Notes: generated by a model not told the origin, from the letters alone. A stretch of 33,663 bases of DNA from Candidatus Methanoperedens sp. (GCA_026552955.1 JAPMTS010000048.1:1063-34725); one strand, 5' to 3'. Shown: positions 8,081 through 17,361, numbered from the stretch's first letter. Made by a program: numbers and translations.

Positions 8081-9137
8081 ATGAACCCGATCACTGAGAG
8101 TAACATAGAAACCTTCGCCATCGAAGTACTTAAGAAGCTGGGCTGGCAATACGTTCACGGCCTGTCCATCGCCCCCGGCGCCGAAAATGCAGAGAGGGAA
8201 AGTTTTGAGCAGATCATTTTAACTCAGCGCTTACGCAAAGCTGTTGCAAGATTAAACCGAGATATTCCCGCAGATGCACAGGAACAGGCTGTGCAAAAAA
8301 TACTGCGTATTTATTCGCCCGACATGCTGCATAACAGTGAAACCTTTCACCAGTTCCTGGTCGAGAAACTAAAAATACCCTATCAACAGGAATGCTGAAC
8401 CCCACCACCTTATTAGACCTTGTACGCAACTTCATAATATTTGAGAAATCAAAGAAAAAAGATGCAAGGACAGGCATCACACAGGTTGAGACTGAAAAGA
8501 AGTTAGCGGCTTATCATCAATACTATGCAGTCAATAAAGCAGTAAAGAACACGATCAAAGCTGCATCTTCAGGTGGAAACCGCAAAGGTGGTGTTGTATG
8601 GCACACACAGGGAAGCGGCAAATCCATTTCAATGGTTTTCTACATTGCCAAGCTTGTGTTAAGCCTGAACAATCCGGCGGTATTGTGTTTACAACCATCC
8701 AGAAGTTTTTACCCGAAGCTGGTAAGGCGGAATATGACCGGCTCTCAGATAGAACCAACATTGTAGTCATTGCAGACACGCCTGCGGTGTTCGGGCAGTA
8801 TGTTGACATCTATGATATTTCACAATCCATTGCTGATGGCGCCACAGTAAGGATTTACTATGAAAGCCGTCTCGCCAAAGTAAATCTGGATGAAGAAGGC
8901 AGGCGCTTGATAGCGGAGTTTGATAAAGAGCTTGAAGAAGATGAAGAAATAACCGACAAGCAAAGGGTAAGAGCCAAATGGACAATTCGGGAAAGTGCAA
9001 GGGCAAAGTTGATGGTACTGGTAAAAAGAACATTAAACAAATACGGGTATCCGCCGGATTTGCAGCAAAAGGCTATTGATACTGTCTTAAGGCAGGCTGA
9101 GTTGCTGGCAGATTACTTTGTTCGAAGGGGAGCTTAG
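8081..9137 (+). pseudogene. hsdR: Remnant of type I restriction endonuclease subunit R (hsdR) with several internal deletions
   Basis: Three overlapping frames hold successive parts of HsdR in the correct order. 8081-8398 encodes the N-terminus (TESNIETFAIEVL, YVHGLSIAPG, ERESFEQIIL). A jump then leads to LLDLVRNFIIFEKSK and the helicase motif [12 protein letters not shown] (8398-8690). A further shift leads to [14 protein letters not shown] and NIVVIAD (motif II, cut off). This joins directly to [10 protein letters not shown] and ESRLAKV, and finally to the C-terminal [13 protein letters not shown] ending at 9137. The PD-(D/E)XK nuclease core and helicase motifs III-VI are missing. About 1 kb remains of a gene normally near 3 kb. 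It cannot encode a working enzyme, and no hsdM or hsdS is present in the window. Confidence 0.88.
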
Positions 9138-9199
9138 TTCTTCTACCTTTCGACTGCAGGGTGTGTATAGTGCGGAGTTCAGTCTTGTCTGATGGCAAT

Positions 9200-10450
9200 T
9201 CACGAAATCCTGACCCTGCTATCTATCACCGATACATACTCCCCTAATTTGGCATTATTTGATTCAATTTCCTGTCTGAGTGATTCAAGCTGGTTCTTTG
9301 AAGTATCAAGTTCTTTTTCGGTCATCATTAGCTTTTCCTTCAGGTCTGACAGCATGTCTTTCAGGTTCTTTTCTTCCGTAATTATTTTCATTTTGGATAT
9401 TTCATCTTTCTTCAAATCAATATCATGCAGGATATCATGATATTCTTTCCTTGACTCACCCAGGGAGGATGCAGCAAACCGTATCTGTGGAAGGAATTTC
9501 TCAGGTTTTAGAAGATTTAGAACTCCGCTTTCAACGATTTTCTGGAATTCGACAAAGAACTCCGGAGGAACATCGGTCGGGCATGATAAGGATAAATTCA
9601 ATCCTTCTTTATCCTCAGGTTTTAATGCATGTCTGCCGCTTTCGTTCAATTGCTTAAGTCTGTTCAGGGCTTTATTCAATGGGGATATGATGCTCTTGAT
9701 CTCTGAGACTTTATTTTCTGCTTTTGTTTCCAGCAGAACCAGCTCATTTCTTGATATTATGTATTGCTTCCAGGATTCGCTATCGAGTAAAATGTTCAGA
9801 GCATTTTGTTTTTCATCAATTTCTTTTTTCAGGGAAACGCTTTTCACTTCGTTTTCCTTTATTGATCTTTCATTCGACTCAAGATCCAGCGTGTTCTTCC
9901 TAAGTGTCAGGATCATTTCCTTAGAATTATCCAGGGCATCAAGCACCTGCTTTTTCGAATTTATGGGTTCGATTATTTCATTAAGAAGCCTCCCCAGGGA
10001 ATTCACCTCCGATACTACTTCTTTTGACTCCTCAAAATATACGAGTTTTGTGTACTGGTAGCTCTTCATCATGTTCTCAAGGCAGACTCCCAGGGTCTGG
10101 TTCGCGCTTTCATGAAAAGACGCTATCGCTTTTATACTTTTATCTTTGGGGATGGTTACGTTTTCAAGAAGCATCCTCACCTGTTTTGCCATGTTATCCC
10201 TGTTGCTTGAGGCCACCTTAACTACCTTAAGATGATATCTTCCTTCAGGTTGTGCTTTTTCAAGCCGGGATGTACTTTCCTTGATTTTCCTGAGTGTTTT
10301 TTCTATTTCAGGATAAAGGGAAAATGCATCCTTTTCAAGTTTTTCTGAAATGCTTCGTGACCTGGATTCAAGCCATTCCGGAAGCATGTCCTGAGTTATT
10401 GATCCGGAGGATTTTTCCTTTTTTCCAAAAAGTTTTTCTATCAGGTTCAA
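9200..10450 (-). CDS. Coiled-coil protein of unknown function, coupled to trpB2
   Basis: 416 residues, very rich in Lys and Glu, with long heptad-like helices over about 150-270 and 330-405; no signal peptide, membrane helix or recognised catalytic motif. The N-terminus ([13 protein letters not shown]) is basic. Start is TTG at 10450, overlapping the trpB2 stop in the arrangement TTGA; AAGGA lies 6 bases upstream, so the two genes are translationally coupled. I do not recognise the family. The overall look is that of a cytosolic structural or SMC-like accessory protein. The coupling to trpB2 is the only functional hint and may be simple operon economy. Confidence 0.75.
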   Translation of the reverse strand: MNLIEKLFGKKEKSSGSITQDMLPEWLESRSRSISEKLEKDAFSLYPEIEKTLRKIKESTSRLEKAQPEGRYHLKVVKVASSNRDNMAKQVRMLLENVTIPKDKSIKAIASFHESANQTLGVCLENMMKSYQYTKLVYFEESKEVVSEVNSLGRLLNEIIEPINSKKQVLDALDNSKEMILTLRKNTLDLESNERSIKENEVKSVSLKKEIDEKQNALNILLDSESWKQYIISRNELVLLETKAENKVSEIKSIISPLNKALNRLKQLNESGRHALKPEDKEGLNLSLSCPTDVPPEFFVEFQKIVESGVLNLLKPEKFLPQIRFAASSLGESRKEYHDILHDIDLKKDEISKMKIITEEKNLKDMLSDLKEKLMMTEKELDTSKNQLESLRQEIESNNAKLGEYVSVIDSRVRIS

Positions 10451-11754
10451 CTTGAGTCCTTCATATTACCGCTAAAATAATTATCATATGCTCCCATATC
10501 AAAATGCCCGTGACCGCTCAGGTTGAATAAGATGGTCTTCTTTTCACCGCTCTTCTTACATTCAAACGCCTTATCTATTGCGCATTTTATGGCATGCGAT
10601 GATTCAGGTGCCGGAACTATGCCTTCACTGCGTGCGAACGTAATAGCGGCATCAAATACTTCCTTCTGATGATATGCAACAGCGTCTATAAGTTTATCAG
10701 CATATAATTGGCTGACAATGGGAGAATCACCATGATATCGTAGTCCTCCTGCATGGATGGCCGGAGGTATGAATTCGTGTCCCATCGTATACATCTTCAA
10801 AAGAGGTGTAAGTTCTGCCGTATCACCGAAGTCATACCTGAATTCTCCTGCTGTCAGGCTTGGGCATGCTGTGGGTTCAACACCGATCACTTTGACGTCA
10901 TTTTTACCGGATATCTTATCACTGAGGAAGGGGAAACTTATTCCTGCGAAATTACTTCCGCCCCCAACGCTTCCGATGATATAATCAGGATATTCTTCAA
11001 CCTGGGCGAGCTGTTCTTTGGCTTCCAGGCCTATCACGGTCTGGTGAAGCATTACATGGTTCAGGACACTTCCAAGCGCATAATGTGTATCCTCATGGCT
11101 CGCTGCATCCTCAATAGCTTCACTTATCGCAATACCCAGACTACCTGGTGAATCAGGATTCTTGGAGAGTATCTTTTTTCCCGAAGTTGTAAGATTACTG
11201 GGGGAGGGAATAACATCAGCCCCCCAGAGATTCATCAGTGACCTTCTATAGGGTTTCTGCTGGAAACTGATTTTTACCATATAGACCGTGCATTTTAGGC
11301 CAAAATAAGTAGTTGCAAGCGACAGCGCACATCCCCATTGTCCGGCGCCTGTTTCAGTCGCAAGCCTTTGTGTACCTTCTTTCATATTATAATATGCCTG
11401 GGCTATGGCTGTGTTAGGCTTATGGCTGCCTGCAGGGCTTACACCTTCATATTTATAAAAGATCTTTGCAGGAGTTTTCAGGGCGGCTTCAAGGCGATGC
11501 GCCCTGTAGAGTGGGGAAGGGCGCCAGAGAGCATATATGTCCCGGATTTCATCAGGGATTTGAATAAATCTATCCTGGCTGACTTCTTGTTTTATAAGTT
11601 CCATCGGAAATAGCGGCGAGAGGTCTTTTGGGCCTATCGGCTCTTTCGTTCCTGGGTTCAAAGGCGGGGAAACAGGGGTAGGCATATCCGGAAGGATATT
11701 GTACCATTTCTTGGGGATATCATTTTCATCAAGAAGTATTTTTGTTTTAAGCAT
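10447..11754 (-). CDS. trpB2: TrpB2-type tryptophan synthase beta-like enzyme
   Basis: 435 residues, longer than TrpB1 (about 390-400) and with the TrpB2-type N-terminal extension ([13 protein letters not shown]). The PLP lysine is K112 in AGSHKPNTA; the phosphate-binding glycine loop is VGGGSNFAG. Family knowledge: fold-type II PLP enzymes that condense indole with serine (or phosphoserine) to tryptophan. TrpB2 forms often act without a standard TrpA partner and salvage indole. No trpA or other trp genes adjoin it. A TATA-like element lies near 11790-11805 upstream on the minus strand. It heads a two-gene unit with the coiled-coil gene. Confidence 0.95.
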   Translation of the reverse strand: MLKTKILLDENDIPKKWYNILPDMPTPVSPPLNPGTKEPIGPKDLSPLFPMELIKQEVSQDRFIQIPDEIRDIYALWRPSPLYRAHRLEAALKTPAKIFYKYEGVSPAGSHKPNTAIAQAYYNMKEGTQRLATETGAGQWGCALSLATTYFGLKCTVYMVKISFQQKPYRRSLMNLWGADVIPSPSNLTTSGKKILSKNPDSPGSLGIAISEAIEDAASHEDTHYALGSVLNHVMLHQTVIGLEAKEQLAQVEEYPDYIIGSVGGGSNFAGISFPFLSDKISGKNDVKVIGVEPTACPSLTAGEFRYDFGDTAELTPLLKMYTMGHEFIPPAIHAGGLRYHGDSPIVSQLYADKLIDAVAYHQKEVFDAAITFARSEGIVPAPESSHAIKCAIDKAFECKKSGEKKTILFNLSGHGHFDMGAYDNYFSGNMKDSS

Positions 11755-11850
11755 GGAAATAACTCCTGAACTAGTATTTACGTGGGGGTATATTAAGATT
11801 ATATAATGAAAAATCTTAATATTTTAAATGAGAAAAAGATGAAAAAAAAA

Positions 11851-12072
11851 TCATCTTTTGATCAATCTCTCTTTTATGAAATAAATACTGATGGCAAGCA
11901 CCGAAATTGCATACAATGCATCAAAGATGGGCTTATATTTGTATTCAATAAAGTTCCCAATAAGCATGTTTATGGCGCTATACAGATTGAAAATAGCTAT
12001 CACAGCAAATAACATTGCAATCAGGAAAATTCCAATGTAGAAATAATCCTCAATTTTTTCCTTATTGACCAT
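11851..12072 (-). CDS. Small two-helix membrane protein
   Basis: 73 residues with two hydrophobic segments, about 12-35 (YIGIFLIAMLFAVIAIF...) and 47-65 (PIFDALYAISVLAISIYFI), a basic C-terminus (KERLIKR), and no recognised motif. It starts 1 bp after the stop of the PGF-CTERM protein gene, so the two form an operon. The topology is likely two-pass with a short exposed loop. Function unknown; a partner or anchor role for the surface protein is only a guess. Confidence 0.7.
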   Translation of the reverse strand: MVNKEKIEDYFYIGIFLIAMLFAVIAIFNLYSAINMLIGNFIEYKYKPIFDALYAISVLAISIYFIKERLIKR

Positions 12073-12073
12073 T

Positions 12074-13054
12074 TCATGACCTCCTTCTCAATATGAACAT
12101 AACTAAGAGAGCTGATATTGCCGCAAATATTTCAAATCCGGGCGTTGTGGGTTGTGCTGGACTTTGTGCCTCACTTGGGGAAATTCCCTGTGGAACACCA
12201 CCTTCACGCACGAACTTTGAGACTTCGATATTCGTTTTTTTCTCAACGCTTTCTTTGGGCATTGTCTTTGTAGGAGCAAGCTGGACAGGCCTCTCCCATG
12301 TGTTTATTATTGTTTCTCCACGCCAGAGCTCAACTACTACCATATAATTATATCCTTCAGGAACTTCGAGCCCAACGCTTCTTACAACTGTAGACTCATT
12401 AGTGATAGTACCGGTTTGAGTATCTTTTTTATCCGCTATCAAATTGGATGTGGCCTCCCTTGCCTTGACGATCATCGTGAGGTTATCGGAAACATCCGGT
12501 CCTTTGTTTTCGAGGTATATATCTGATCTGATCGATGCTTTGCCAGACGACACACCGCCCACTATGAAATCAATATTATTCAGGCCGACGCCGCTTCTTT
12601 TTGACATGGGGGTCAGTGCGTTCAACCCAAGGATATTGACTTTACCGCTGTCCAGGATGCTTCCATTGTCAAAAAGCAGGATATTCAACTCATAGCCACC
12701 ATTTCTTTCCACATTGATGTTCGTTGAAACAGAAAGCGTTTTTGTTACTTGTGAATTTGTTTCAGGTATGGGAGTAGAAACCTGGTTCTCAAGAAGCCTT
12801 GTTTCGCTGTTTATGGCCCTAATTAGCATTACTGCATCCCGGGTTCTGCCTCCGGTATGATCTAAGTATGCCGTGACATTTACATTTATTCGTGCACTTG
12901 TCACCTCGATCGGCTTGACATCAACCTCACGGATAGAAAGGTATGATGGATATGTCGGTTCTTTCTGGAGAACTTCTTTATTGAGCTGTACAATGGCAAA
13001 TGATAAGATCAGAACTGATGCCAGTATGATTGTAAGTATATACCCCGGTTTCAT
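12074..13054 (-). CDS. PGF-CTERM surface protein (DUF7490-like)
   Basis: 326 residues. Residues 1-23 form a signal peptide or N-terminal anchor (PGYILTIILASVLILSFAIV). Residues 35-260 are beta-rich, with two similar Ig-like halves (ARINVNVTAYLDHTGG...; IRSDIYLENKGPDVSDN...). A Ser/Pro/Thr/Gln linker precedes the C-terminal tripartite sorting signal: TTPGFE, a hydrophobic helix (IFAAISALLVMF) and RRRS. This is the PGF-CTERM signal processed by archaeosortase A, so the mature protein should be lipid-anchored outside the membrane. The two-half architecture recalls DUF7490 proteins; that assignment is from memory. A TATA-like element (about 13077-13090) lies 25-35 bp upstream. Confidence 0.85.
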   Translation of the reverse strand: MKPGYILTIILASVLILSFAIVQLNKEVLQKEPTYPSYLSIREVDVKPIEVTSARINVNVTAYLDHTGGRTRDAVMLIRAINSETRLLENQVSTPIPETNSQVTKTLSVSTNINVERNGGYELNILLFDNGSILDSGKVNILGLNALTPMSKRSGVGLNNIDFIVGGVSSGKASIRSDIYLENKGPDVSDNLTMIVKAREATSNLIADKKDTQTGTITNESTVVRSVGLEVPEGYNYMVVVELWRGETIINTWERPVQLAPTKTMPKESVEKKTNIEVSKFVREGGVPQGISPSEAQSPAQPTTPGFEIFAAISALLVMFILRRRS

Positions 13055-13164
13055 AATTCCGTTTTATATACTAGCTGATATAATATATACTTTATTATTG
13101 AACACACCTGACAGTTAATACAAGAATTACAGTTTTATAACGTGGAAGGGGAGAGAATACCACC

Positions 13165-13350
13165 TTACGTGTAGGACTTGTGGGGAGGTAGTTCACTCAG
13201 AGAATCTAACTCAACCAATTCAACAATATTGGGATTTCGTTCAATTCTGAAAGCATTACATTCAATATATAGTGTTTCTATCATATTTCCTGTAAAGCCC
13301 GCTTTTAATAATTTTATTCTGTCTTTTGAAGTTTCCAACATCTTAGACAC
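13165..13350 (-). CDS. Small hypothetical protein
   Basis: 61 codons from GTG at 13350, or 58 from the ATG at 13341, which is preceded by AGGTG at a good distance. The protein (KDRIKLLKAGFTGNMIETLYI...) has the amphipathic look of a real short protein: a helix at 6-30, then a beta-like NPNIVELVELD. A TATA-like CTATATAAG (about 13391-13399) lies upstream. No family recognised. The opposite strand also has an open frame, but its composition (hydrophobic, aromatic) looks like a shadow. Confidence 0.5.
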   Translation of the reverse strand: MSKMLETSKDRIKLLKAGFTGNMIETLYIECNAFRIERNPNIVELVELDSLSELPPHKSYT

Positions 13351-13475
13351 CTATCCAATATCCTATAGTAACCAAATTGTATTTTTTTACTTATATAGGT
13401 ACCTTAAGATTTTTATGCTCAGTATAATTGTAATTATAATTATCACTTAGATTTATATCATTAATCCGGAGGGGA

Positions 13476-13991
13476 TCAGTCACTATTCCAGATTTGAAAT
13501 TCAAGAAGAGTCCTCTGGAAAGGATCCTCAACCACATCCGCCAGCACTTTATAATGTTTTTTTATCCGCTTCATTAAATTCGCCCTGAAATCAGGATCCG
13601 GAAAAAGATATGCTGGATTTTTAATGACTTTCATAGAATTGAGGTCAAATAGCCCCAGGTCTTTTATTTCAAATGTTGCTTTTGAGAAGCGTTTCGCAGC
13701 AAGATAAAAATATTCACATGTATCACGGTATGTTTCCAGGTAAGTAAGGGCAAGTTTGGAATTGACCACAGCATTCCATTCTTTGATCTCAATCCCTACA
13801 ATATAGAATCTTTCGGATTGTTTGAAGACCGCGATTATATCTGCCAGGTTGCATACGCTCTTTCGGCAAAGGAAAGGCTTGATGTGGATCTCAGGTGTGT
13901 GAAAAACCGGGATTCCATGATTTGTAATGGAATTGACTATCTGATGAGAGTTAGTTGTCATGCCAAAATGCGAGAACATCATCTTGATCAA
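13476..13991 (-). CDS. PD-(D/E)XK-like hypothetical protein
   Basis: 171 residues from TTG at 13991; a later start at the ATG four codons in (MMFSHFG) is equally possible. The core NLADIIAVFKQSERFYIVGIEIKEW gives the D-(x)n-E-x-K pattern of restriction-endonuclease-like folds (D51 region, then EIK near 73-75), followed by a helix with LALTYLETYRDTCEYFYLA, typical of the fold's next helix. The order D...ExK...Y recalls MmcB-like DNA repair nucleases, but identity is not certain. It sits alone at the start of the accessory zone. Confidence 0.6.
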   Translation of the reverse strand: MIKMMFSHFGMTTNSHQIVNSITNHGIPVFHTPEIHIKPFLCRKSVCNLADIIAVFKQSERFYIVGIEIKEWNAVVNSKLALTYLETYRDTCEYFYLAAKRFSKATFEIKDLGLFDLNSMKVIKNPAYLFPDPDFRANLMKRIKKHYKVLADVVEDPFQRTLLEFQIWNSD

Positions 13992-14129
13992 GCATGGGGT
14001 TTCTAAAATAAGAACATTTTGTGAGAGGTGTGAAACTATTGAGCATATTGACCCATTCGGATTAGTTTCACTCCGCTCTTCGATCGGGAATATATATTAA
14101 ATCGTTAATCTTTCAGTGAGGTGAAATAT

Positions 14130-14264
14130 ATGGATATGTTATGGAGCGGCCTTGCAAGGCGTGCATCTGAATATACAAGGATTGAAAGGAAAAGCCAGTT
14201 CAGTGGAGTACATGAAATTGCCTTTAAATCTGCGAAAATGCAGGATCAAGATAAAGATATATAG
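14130..14264 (+). CDS. 44-residue microprotein with a strong ribosome site
   Basis: ATG at 14130 is preceded by GAGGTGA at ideal spacing and by a TATA-like AATATATATTAAAT about 35-45 bp upstream. The peptide begins MDMLWSGLARRASEYTR and ends KMQDQDKDI; it is basic in the middle and acidic at the end, with no membrane helix. The regulatory signals are better than those of many larger genes in the region, which is why it is listed. No family recognised; it could be an orphan or a leader peptide. Confidence 0.45.
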   Translation: MDMLWSGLARRASEYTRIERKSQFSGVHEIAFKSAKMQDQDKDI

Positions 14265-14880
14265 GAAAATATCTTTTTTTCTTGATAGGTATCTTATCCC
14301 TGCCTCTTGGCTAAATCTGTAAGGCGAATTTCAAGTGGCTCCGGTTATGTCCTTCTATATACTAATATTTTCATCGGTTTCTATTAAAATGCTTGGTGGC
14401 AATGTTACTGGCCTTACTGAATCACTATGAAGGGACAAAAAAGGAAGAACAATGAACTTCGTTGAAAAAATGAGCATTTTTATTTTTTTCTAACTGCGCC
14501 GCTACGCGGTAGGGCGCCCGGGTTTAAGCAGTTCAGACCCGACAAGGAAATTAGGTAATATTTAGTTGCGCGGATTTATGATGAACAATGAGGCGCAGGG
14601 ACTTAGGCGAACTCTCTGGATGCTATGGAAAATCCTATTGTTTCTTTCATAGCTATAAAACTGGTTCATAAAAAATTATTTCTGGTATTTTTTCGTGAAA
14701 AGATCAGCGTATCAAAAGGTGTGTTTTCAATATGTCAGGCTGTGTGAAAATAAATTTGGACAATCGTATAGTATAGACCATGTGGATACGCTCAAAATCA
14801 AATTCATATTCAGATTTTTATCATGGGAATGAGATACAATAGTTTTAAATATTTACATGTAACCCGAAATATTGAGGAAA
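14265..14880. other. Gene-poor accessory stretch
   Basis: 616 bp without a convincing gene. Short open frames (for example about 14687-14830 on plus) look partly coding but lack starts or ribosome sites, and may be remnants. A GC-rich hairpin at 14496-14517 and scattered TATA-like sequences are the only structures seen. Confidence 0.5.
14496..14517. repeat. GC-rich hairpin
   Basis: GCGCC-g-CTAC, loop GCG, GTAG-GGCGC: 9 paired positions with one bulge. It lies in otherwise AT-rich DNA. On plus it is preceded, not followed, by a T-tract, so it does not look like an intrinsic terminator. Confidence 0.5.
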
Positions 14881-14979
14881 ATGAAGCTATTTACCATAAA
14901 AAATGGAGCTGTTGAAATTGAAAATGAGCTTGGAATAAACATAAATGATTCCAATATCGAGATAATTTACCATCAGTGA
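14881..14979 (+). CDS. Possible 32-residue ORF
   Basis: ATG at 14881 with GAGGAAA just upstream and a TATA-like TTTAAATATTT about 30-35 bp before. The peptide starts MKLFTIKNGAVEIENELG and ends at TGA 14977-14979. It reads like the beginning of a longer protein and may be a truncated remnant. Weak call. Confidence 0.25.
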   Translation: MKLFTIKNGAVEIENELGININDSNIEIIYHQ

Positions 14980-15124
14980 GAAGGCGCATTGACCTCTGGA
15001 ATTCTACACCGTTGTTGACATAGGTTTGCGCAGAGTGTGGATATGGATTGTATTGTGGGGAATAGGAATCGCTGAGTTTGAGATTTTCTTTCATTGAACT
15101 GGCGTAAATAGTAACCTTTTAATA

Positions 15125-15169
15125 TTTGTGTAACAATACTCTCTTATAACAAGAGTATGATTACACAAA
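15125..15169. promoter_or_regulatory. 45-bp inverted repeat over the AbiEi start codon (probable autoregulatory operator)
   Basis: Two nested perfect arms: TTTGTGTAA (15125-15133) with TTACACAAA (15161-15169), and ATACTCT (15136-15142) with AGAGTAT (15152-15158). The arms are separated by symmetric 2-base gaps and a 9-base centre containing CTTATAA. The ATG (15157) lies inside the right arm. AbiEi antitoxins are known to repress their own promoter through inverted repeats, so this is the expected operator. In mRNA the same sequence could also hide the start codon. Confidence 0.75.
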
Positions 15170-15972
15170 ACATAAAATTAGGAACGAACGAACTTAAGTT
15201 ACTGTTCACTTTAGAAGAAGAGAATAAATCCATTTTTTCAATAACCGATGCAAAGCGAATTCTGAAAACCTCCACCCCCTCTGTCTGGAATGTTATATAC
15301 CGCTTAAAGAAAAAGGGAAGGATAGAAGAGATAGAAAAAGGAAAATACCTTCTGATCCCGGCAAGAGCAGGTTATGGGGGATCATGGTCTGAAGTCCCAT
15401 ATCTGCTCGTTCCTAATATCATAAGTACTTATTACATCGGTTTCTGGACAGCACTTAACTATTGGGGCATGACAGAACAGGTTCCTAATGTGGTCTTCGT
15501 TGCGACAACACGGAGAAAAAAAGATGTTGAATTTGGAGATACGCGATACGAATTTGTCACATTGATGAAAAAGAGATTTTTTGGATATGTGGAAGAAAAT
15601 ACCGCCAGTGGAACTTTCAATATATCCTCAAGGGAAAAAACAATAATTGACTGCATATTATATCCAAAATACTGCGGCGGGCTGGATGAAGTTATTAAAG
15701 GGATATGGAAAGCCAAAGATGAACTGGACTTTATTAAGCTGCTTGAGTACTCAAAAAGGATGGATGTTAGCGTGGTTACCAGAAGAATAGGTTATGCACT
15801 GGAGTTACTGGGACTGGCAGAGGAAATAAGTTCCCAGATCGCTTCCACCAGATCAAAAGGATATATGTGGCTTGATCCTGTAGGACCAAAAAAAGTTATA
15901 GAATACTCAAAAAAATACGGACTCATAATCAATCGAAAAAAGGATGAATTGACGGGCTGGATGGAGTATTAA
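15157..15972 (+). CDS. AbiEi-type antitoxin / transcriptional repressor (type IV TA), copy 1
   Basis: 271 residues. The N-terminal winged helix (about 1-70: FSITDAKRILKTSTPSVWNVIYRLKKKGRI..., then a wing EEIEKGKYLLIP) is followed by the conserved AbiEi core with ISTYYIGFWTALNYWG (about 88-105) and a later SSREKTIIDCI (about 152-162). Antitoxins of this type repress the operon by DNA binding and counteract the nucleotidyltransferase toxin without binding it. The partner toxin gene begins 2 bp after its stop but carries an amber codon. The start is set inside the 45-bp palindrome. Confidence 0.85.
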   Translation: MITQNIKLGTNELKLLFTLEEENKSIFSITDAKRILKTSTPSVWNVIYRLKKKGRIEEIEKGKYLLIPARAGYGGSWSEVPYLLVPNIISTYYIGFWTALNYWGMTEQVPNVVFVATTRRKKDVEFGDTRYEFVTLMKKRFFGYVEENTASGTFNISSREKTIIDCILYPKYCGGLDEVIKGIWKAKDELDFIKLLEYSKRMDVSVVTRRIGYALELLGLAEEISSQIASTRSKGYMWLDPVGPKKVIEYSKKYGLIINRKKDELTGWMEY

Positions 15973-15974
15973 AA

Positions 15975-16766
15975 ATGGATGAAAATGATTTAAGAAGGCG
16001 AGCCAGAAAGACAGGTTTCAACGTGGCTACCCTGGAAAAAGACTATGCTCTGACATGGCTGCTCAGCGGAATTTACTAGGAAGACTCAAAGCTAAGGGAT
16101 ATCCTGATCTTTAAAGGAGGGACAGCGATACGAAAAATTTACTTTCCTGAATGGCGCCTTTCAGAGGATATGGACTTCACGATCATGCAGGAAGTTGATC
16201 CTTCAGAGTTGAAAGATGGATTTGAACAGGTTTTCTCATCTGTTTCCAAGAAAAGCAGCATCAATTATTCGTTCACTTCTTTTAATGCAGGAGAGTATGC
16301 TATTTTTGCTGATGTCCAGTTCCTGGGTCCAATTGGATTCAAGAATAAGATCGCTCATGACATCTCCCTGACAGAAAAAATGATCGAAAAGCCCATGCGG
16401 ATAAAAATTAAGCCTGAGTATGAAGACATTCCGGAATTTGAAGTACTTGTTTATTCACCAAATGAGATCCTGGTTGAAAAGCTGCGCAGCATCCTTCAAA
16501 GAGGAAAGGCGCGAGATTATTACGATGTCTGGCGGCTTATGAAAGAAAAAGAGTTTAACAGGGATAAGATCAGAGAACTTTTCATCCTGAAATGCCAGAT
16601 CACTGGGATTGAGTTCAACCCTGAACTGATCTTTGATGAAAACAGGCTCTCTGAAGCAAAAAAGTTCTGGACTATCGCTCTTGCCAGACTTACAAAGAAC
16701 CTTCCTGATTTCGATTCGGTTGTAAATGATTTGAGGTTGATGCTGGATTTTATCAAAGTGAAATAG
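15975..16766 (+). pseudogene. AbiEii-type nucleotidyltransferase toxin interrupted by an in-frame TAG
   Basis: One frame from ATG 15975 to TAG 16764-16766 encodes a complete AbiEii-like toxin, except that codon 35 (16077-16079) is TAG. Upstream: KDYALTWLLSGIY; directly after the stop: EDSKLRDILIFKGGTAIRKIYF, then RLSEDMDFT, the GG(T/S)...SED-x-DF nucleotidyltransferase signature, and later LQRGKARDYYDVWRL. Nothing else is broken, so the lesion is recent, a sequencing error, or recoded. A CAG-to-TAG or AAG-to-TAG change would explain it. The family modifies tRNA or other targets and causes stasis. A shorter product from an ATG at 16170 would lack the active site. Confidence 0.85.
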
Positions 16767-17215
16767 CTGCCAGAATATTCATTGGAATACGATGTCTTCA
16801 GGAGGCTCATAAGGATGGTGAATTGTCCTCATAAACAACTATCCGGAAATTCCTGACAATTCAAACCGAAGGAGGCGGGCAGGATTTTCTTTAATCAGTT
16901 GCAATATAATGAAATATTTTTTTTCTGCCTCCCTATCTACCTCCTTCAATTCGTTTACTCCCTCCTTTTCTCCCTCCCTCCCAAACAAAGCCCCCAACTA
17001 ATCCTCGCAGGCGCATGATCTGGCAAAATCATGACCATCACCACCAAGATCACAACCTAATCGAAAATGAAAACATCGACCTCCCCAGCCTCATGCTCAC
17101 GTTCTTCAAAGAGATCGCAAGAAACATGCGCAAAAAAGTCGAGAAGCCCCCAGAGAAAAGAATTGATTGTTAACTATTACCAATTCAGCGCCGCCGATGT
17201 GGGATTGTTCCGTTA
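16767..17215. other. Intergenic region with pyrimidine tract and a possible small ORF
   Basis: The plus strand at 16928-16988 is a striking C/T-rich tract built of CTCC and CTCCCT units. Downstream, an ATG at 17015 opens a 52-codon frame (MIWQNHDHHHQDH..., ending EKPPEKRIDC, stop 17171-17173) that looks coding-like at its C-terminal half (LTFFKEIARNMRKKV) but lacks a good ribosome site; perhaps the tail of a lost gene. The repeat copy at 17216 follows closely. Confidence 0.35.
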
Positions 17216-17361
17216 TCCGTACGCTCCAATCACCGCATCCTTCGCTCATTCCGCTCACGCTTCGTTCACTCAGGCACGGCTCTCGCCTTGCGGTCATTGT
17301 CGCTTCTGTTCTGGCGACAGTCCGCGCCGGGTGCTCAGACAGTCGCCGGCATCGGTAGCAT
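17216..17361. repeat. Dispersed intergenic repeat, copy 1 (short, diverged)
   Basis: Shares with 25931-26157 and 26921-27147 the stretch beginning TCCGTACGCTCCAATCACCG, then GTTCACT, CTTGCGGTCATTGTCGCT, GGTGCTCAGA and AGTCGCCGG in the same order. It ends after about 146 bp, where the other two copies continue for another 80 bp. It is GC-rich compared with the flanks. It lies between the two AbiE loci. Confidence 0.8.

Noticed and set aside
14687-14830. Small plus-strand frame with protein-like sequence (AYQKVCFQYVRLCENKFG)
   Set aside because: GTG start without ribosome site and no recognisable family; may be a remnant but cannot be supported.
14891-15094. Minus-strand 67-codon frame before AbiEi
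   Set aside because: No ribosome site and unlikely composition; overlaps a slightly better plus-strand small frame.
15975-16766. Pyrrolysine readthrough as the preferred explanation of the TAG
   Set aside because: TAG is used as an ordinary stop for other genes here (bioB, the AbiEii gene itself), the position is not a known Pyl site, and a simple nonsense mutation in a toxin gene is more likely. Kept only as an alternative.
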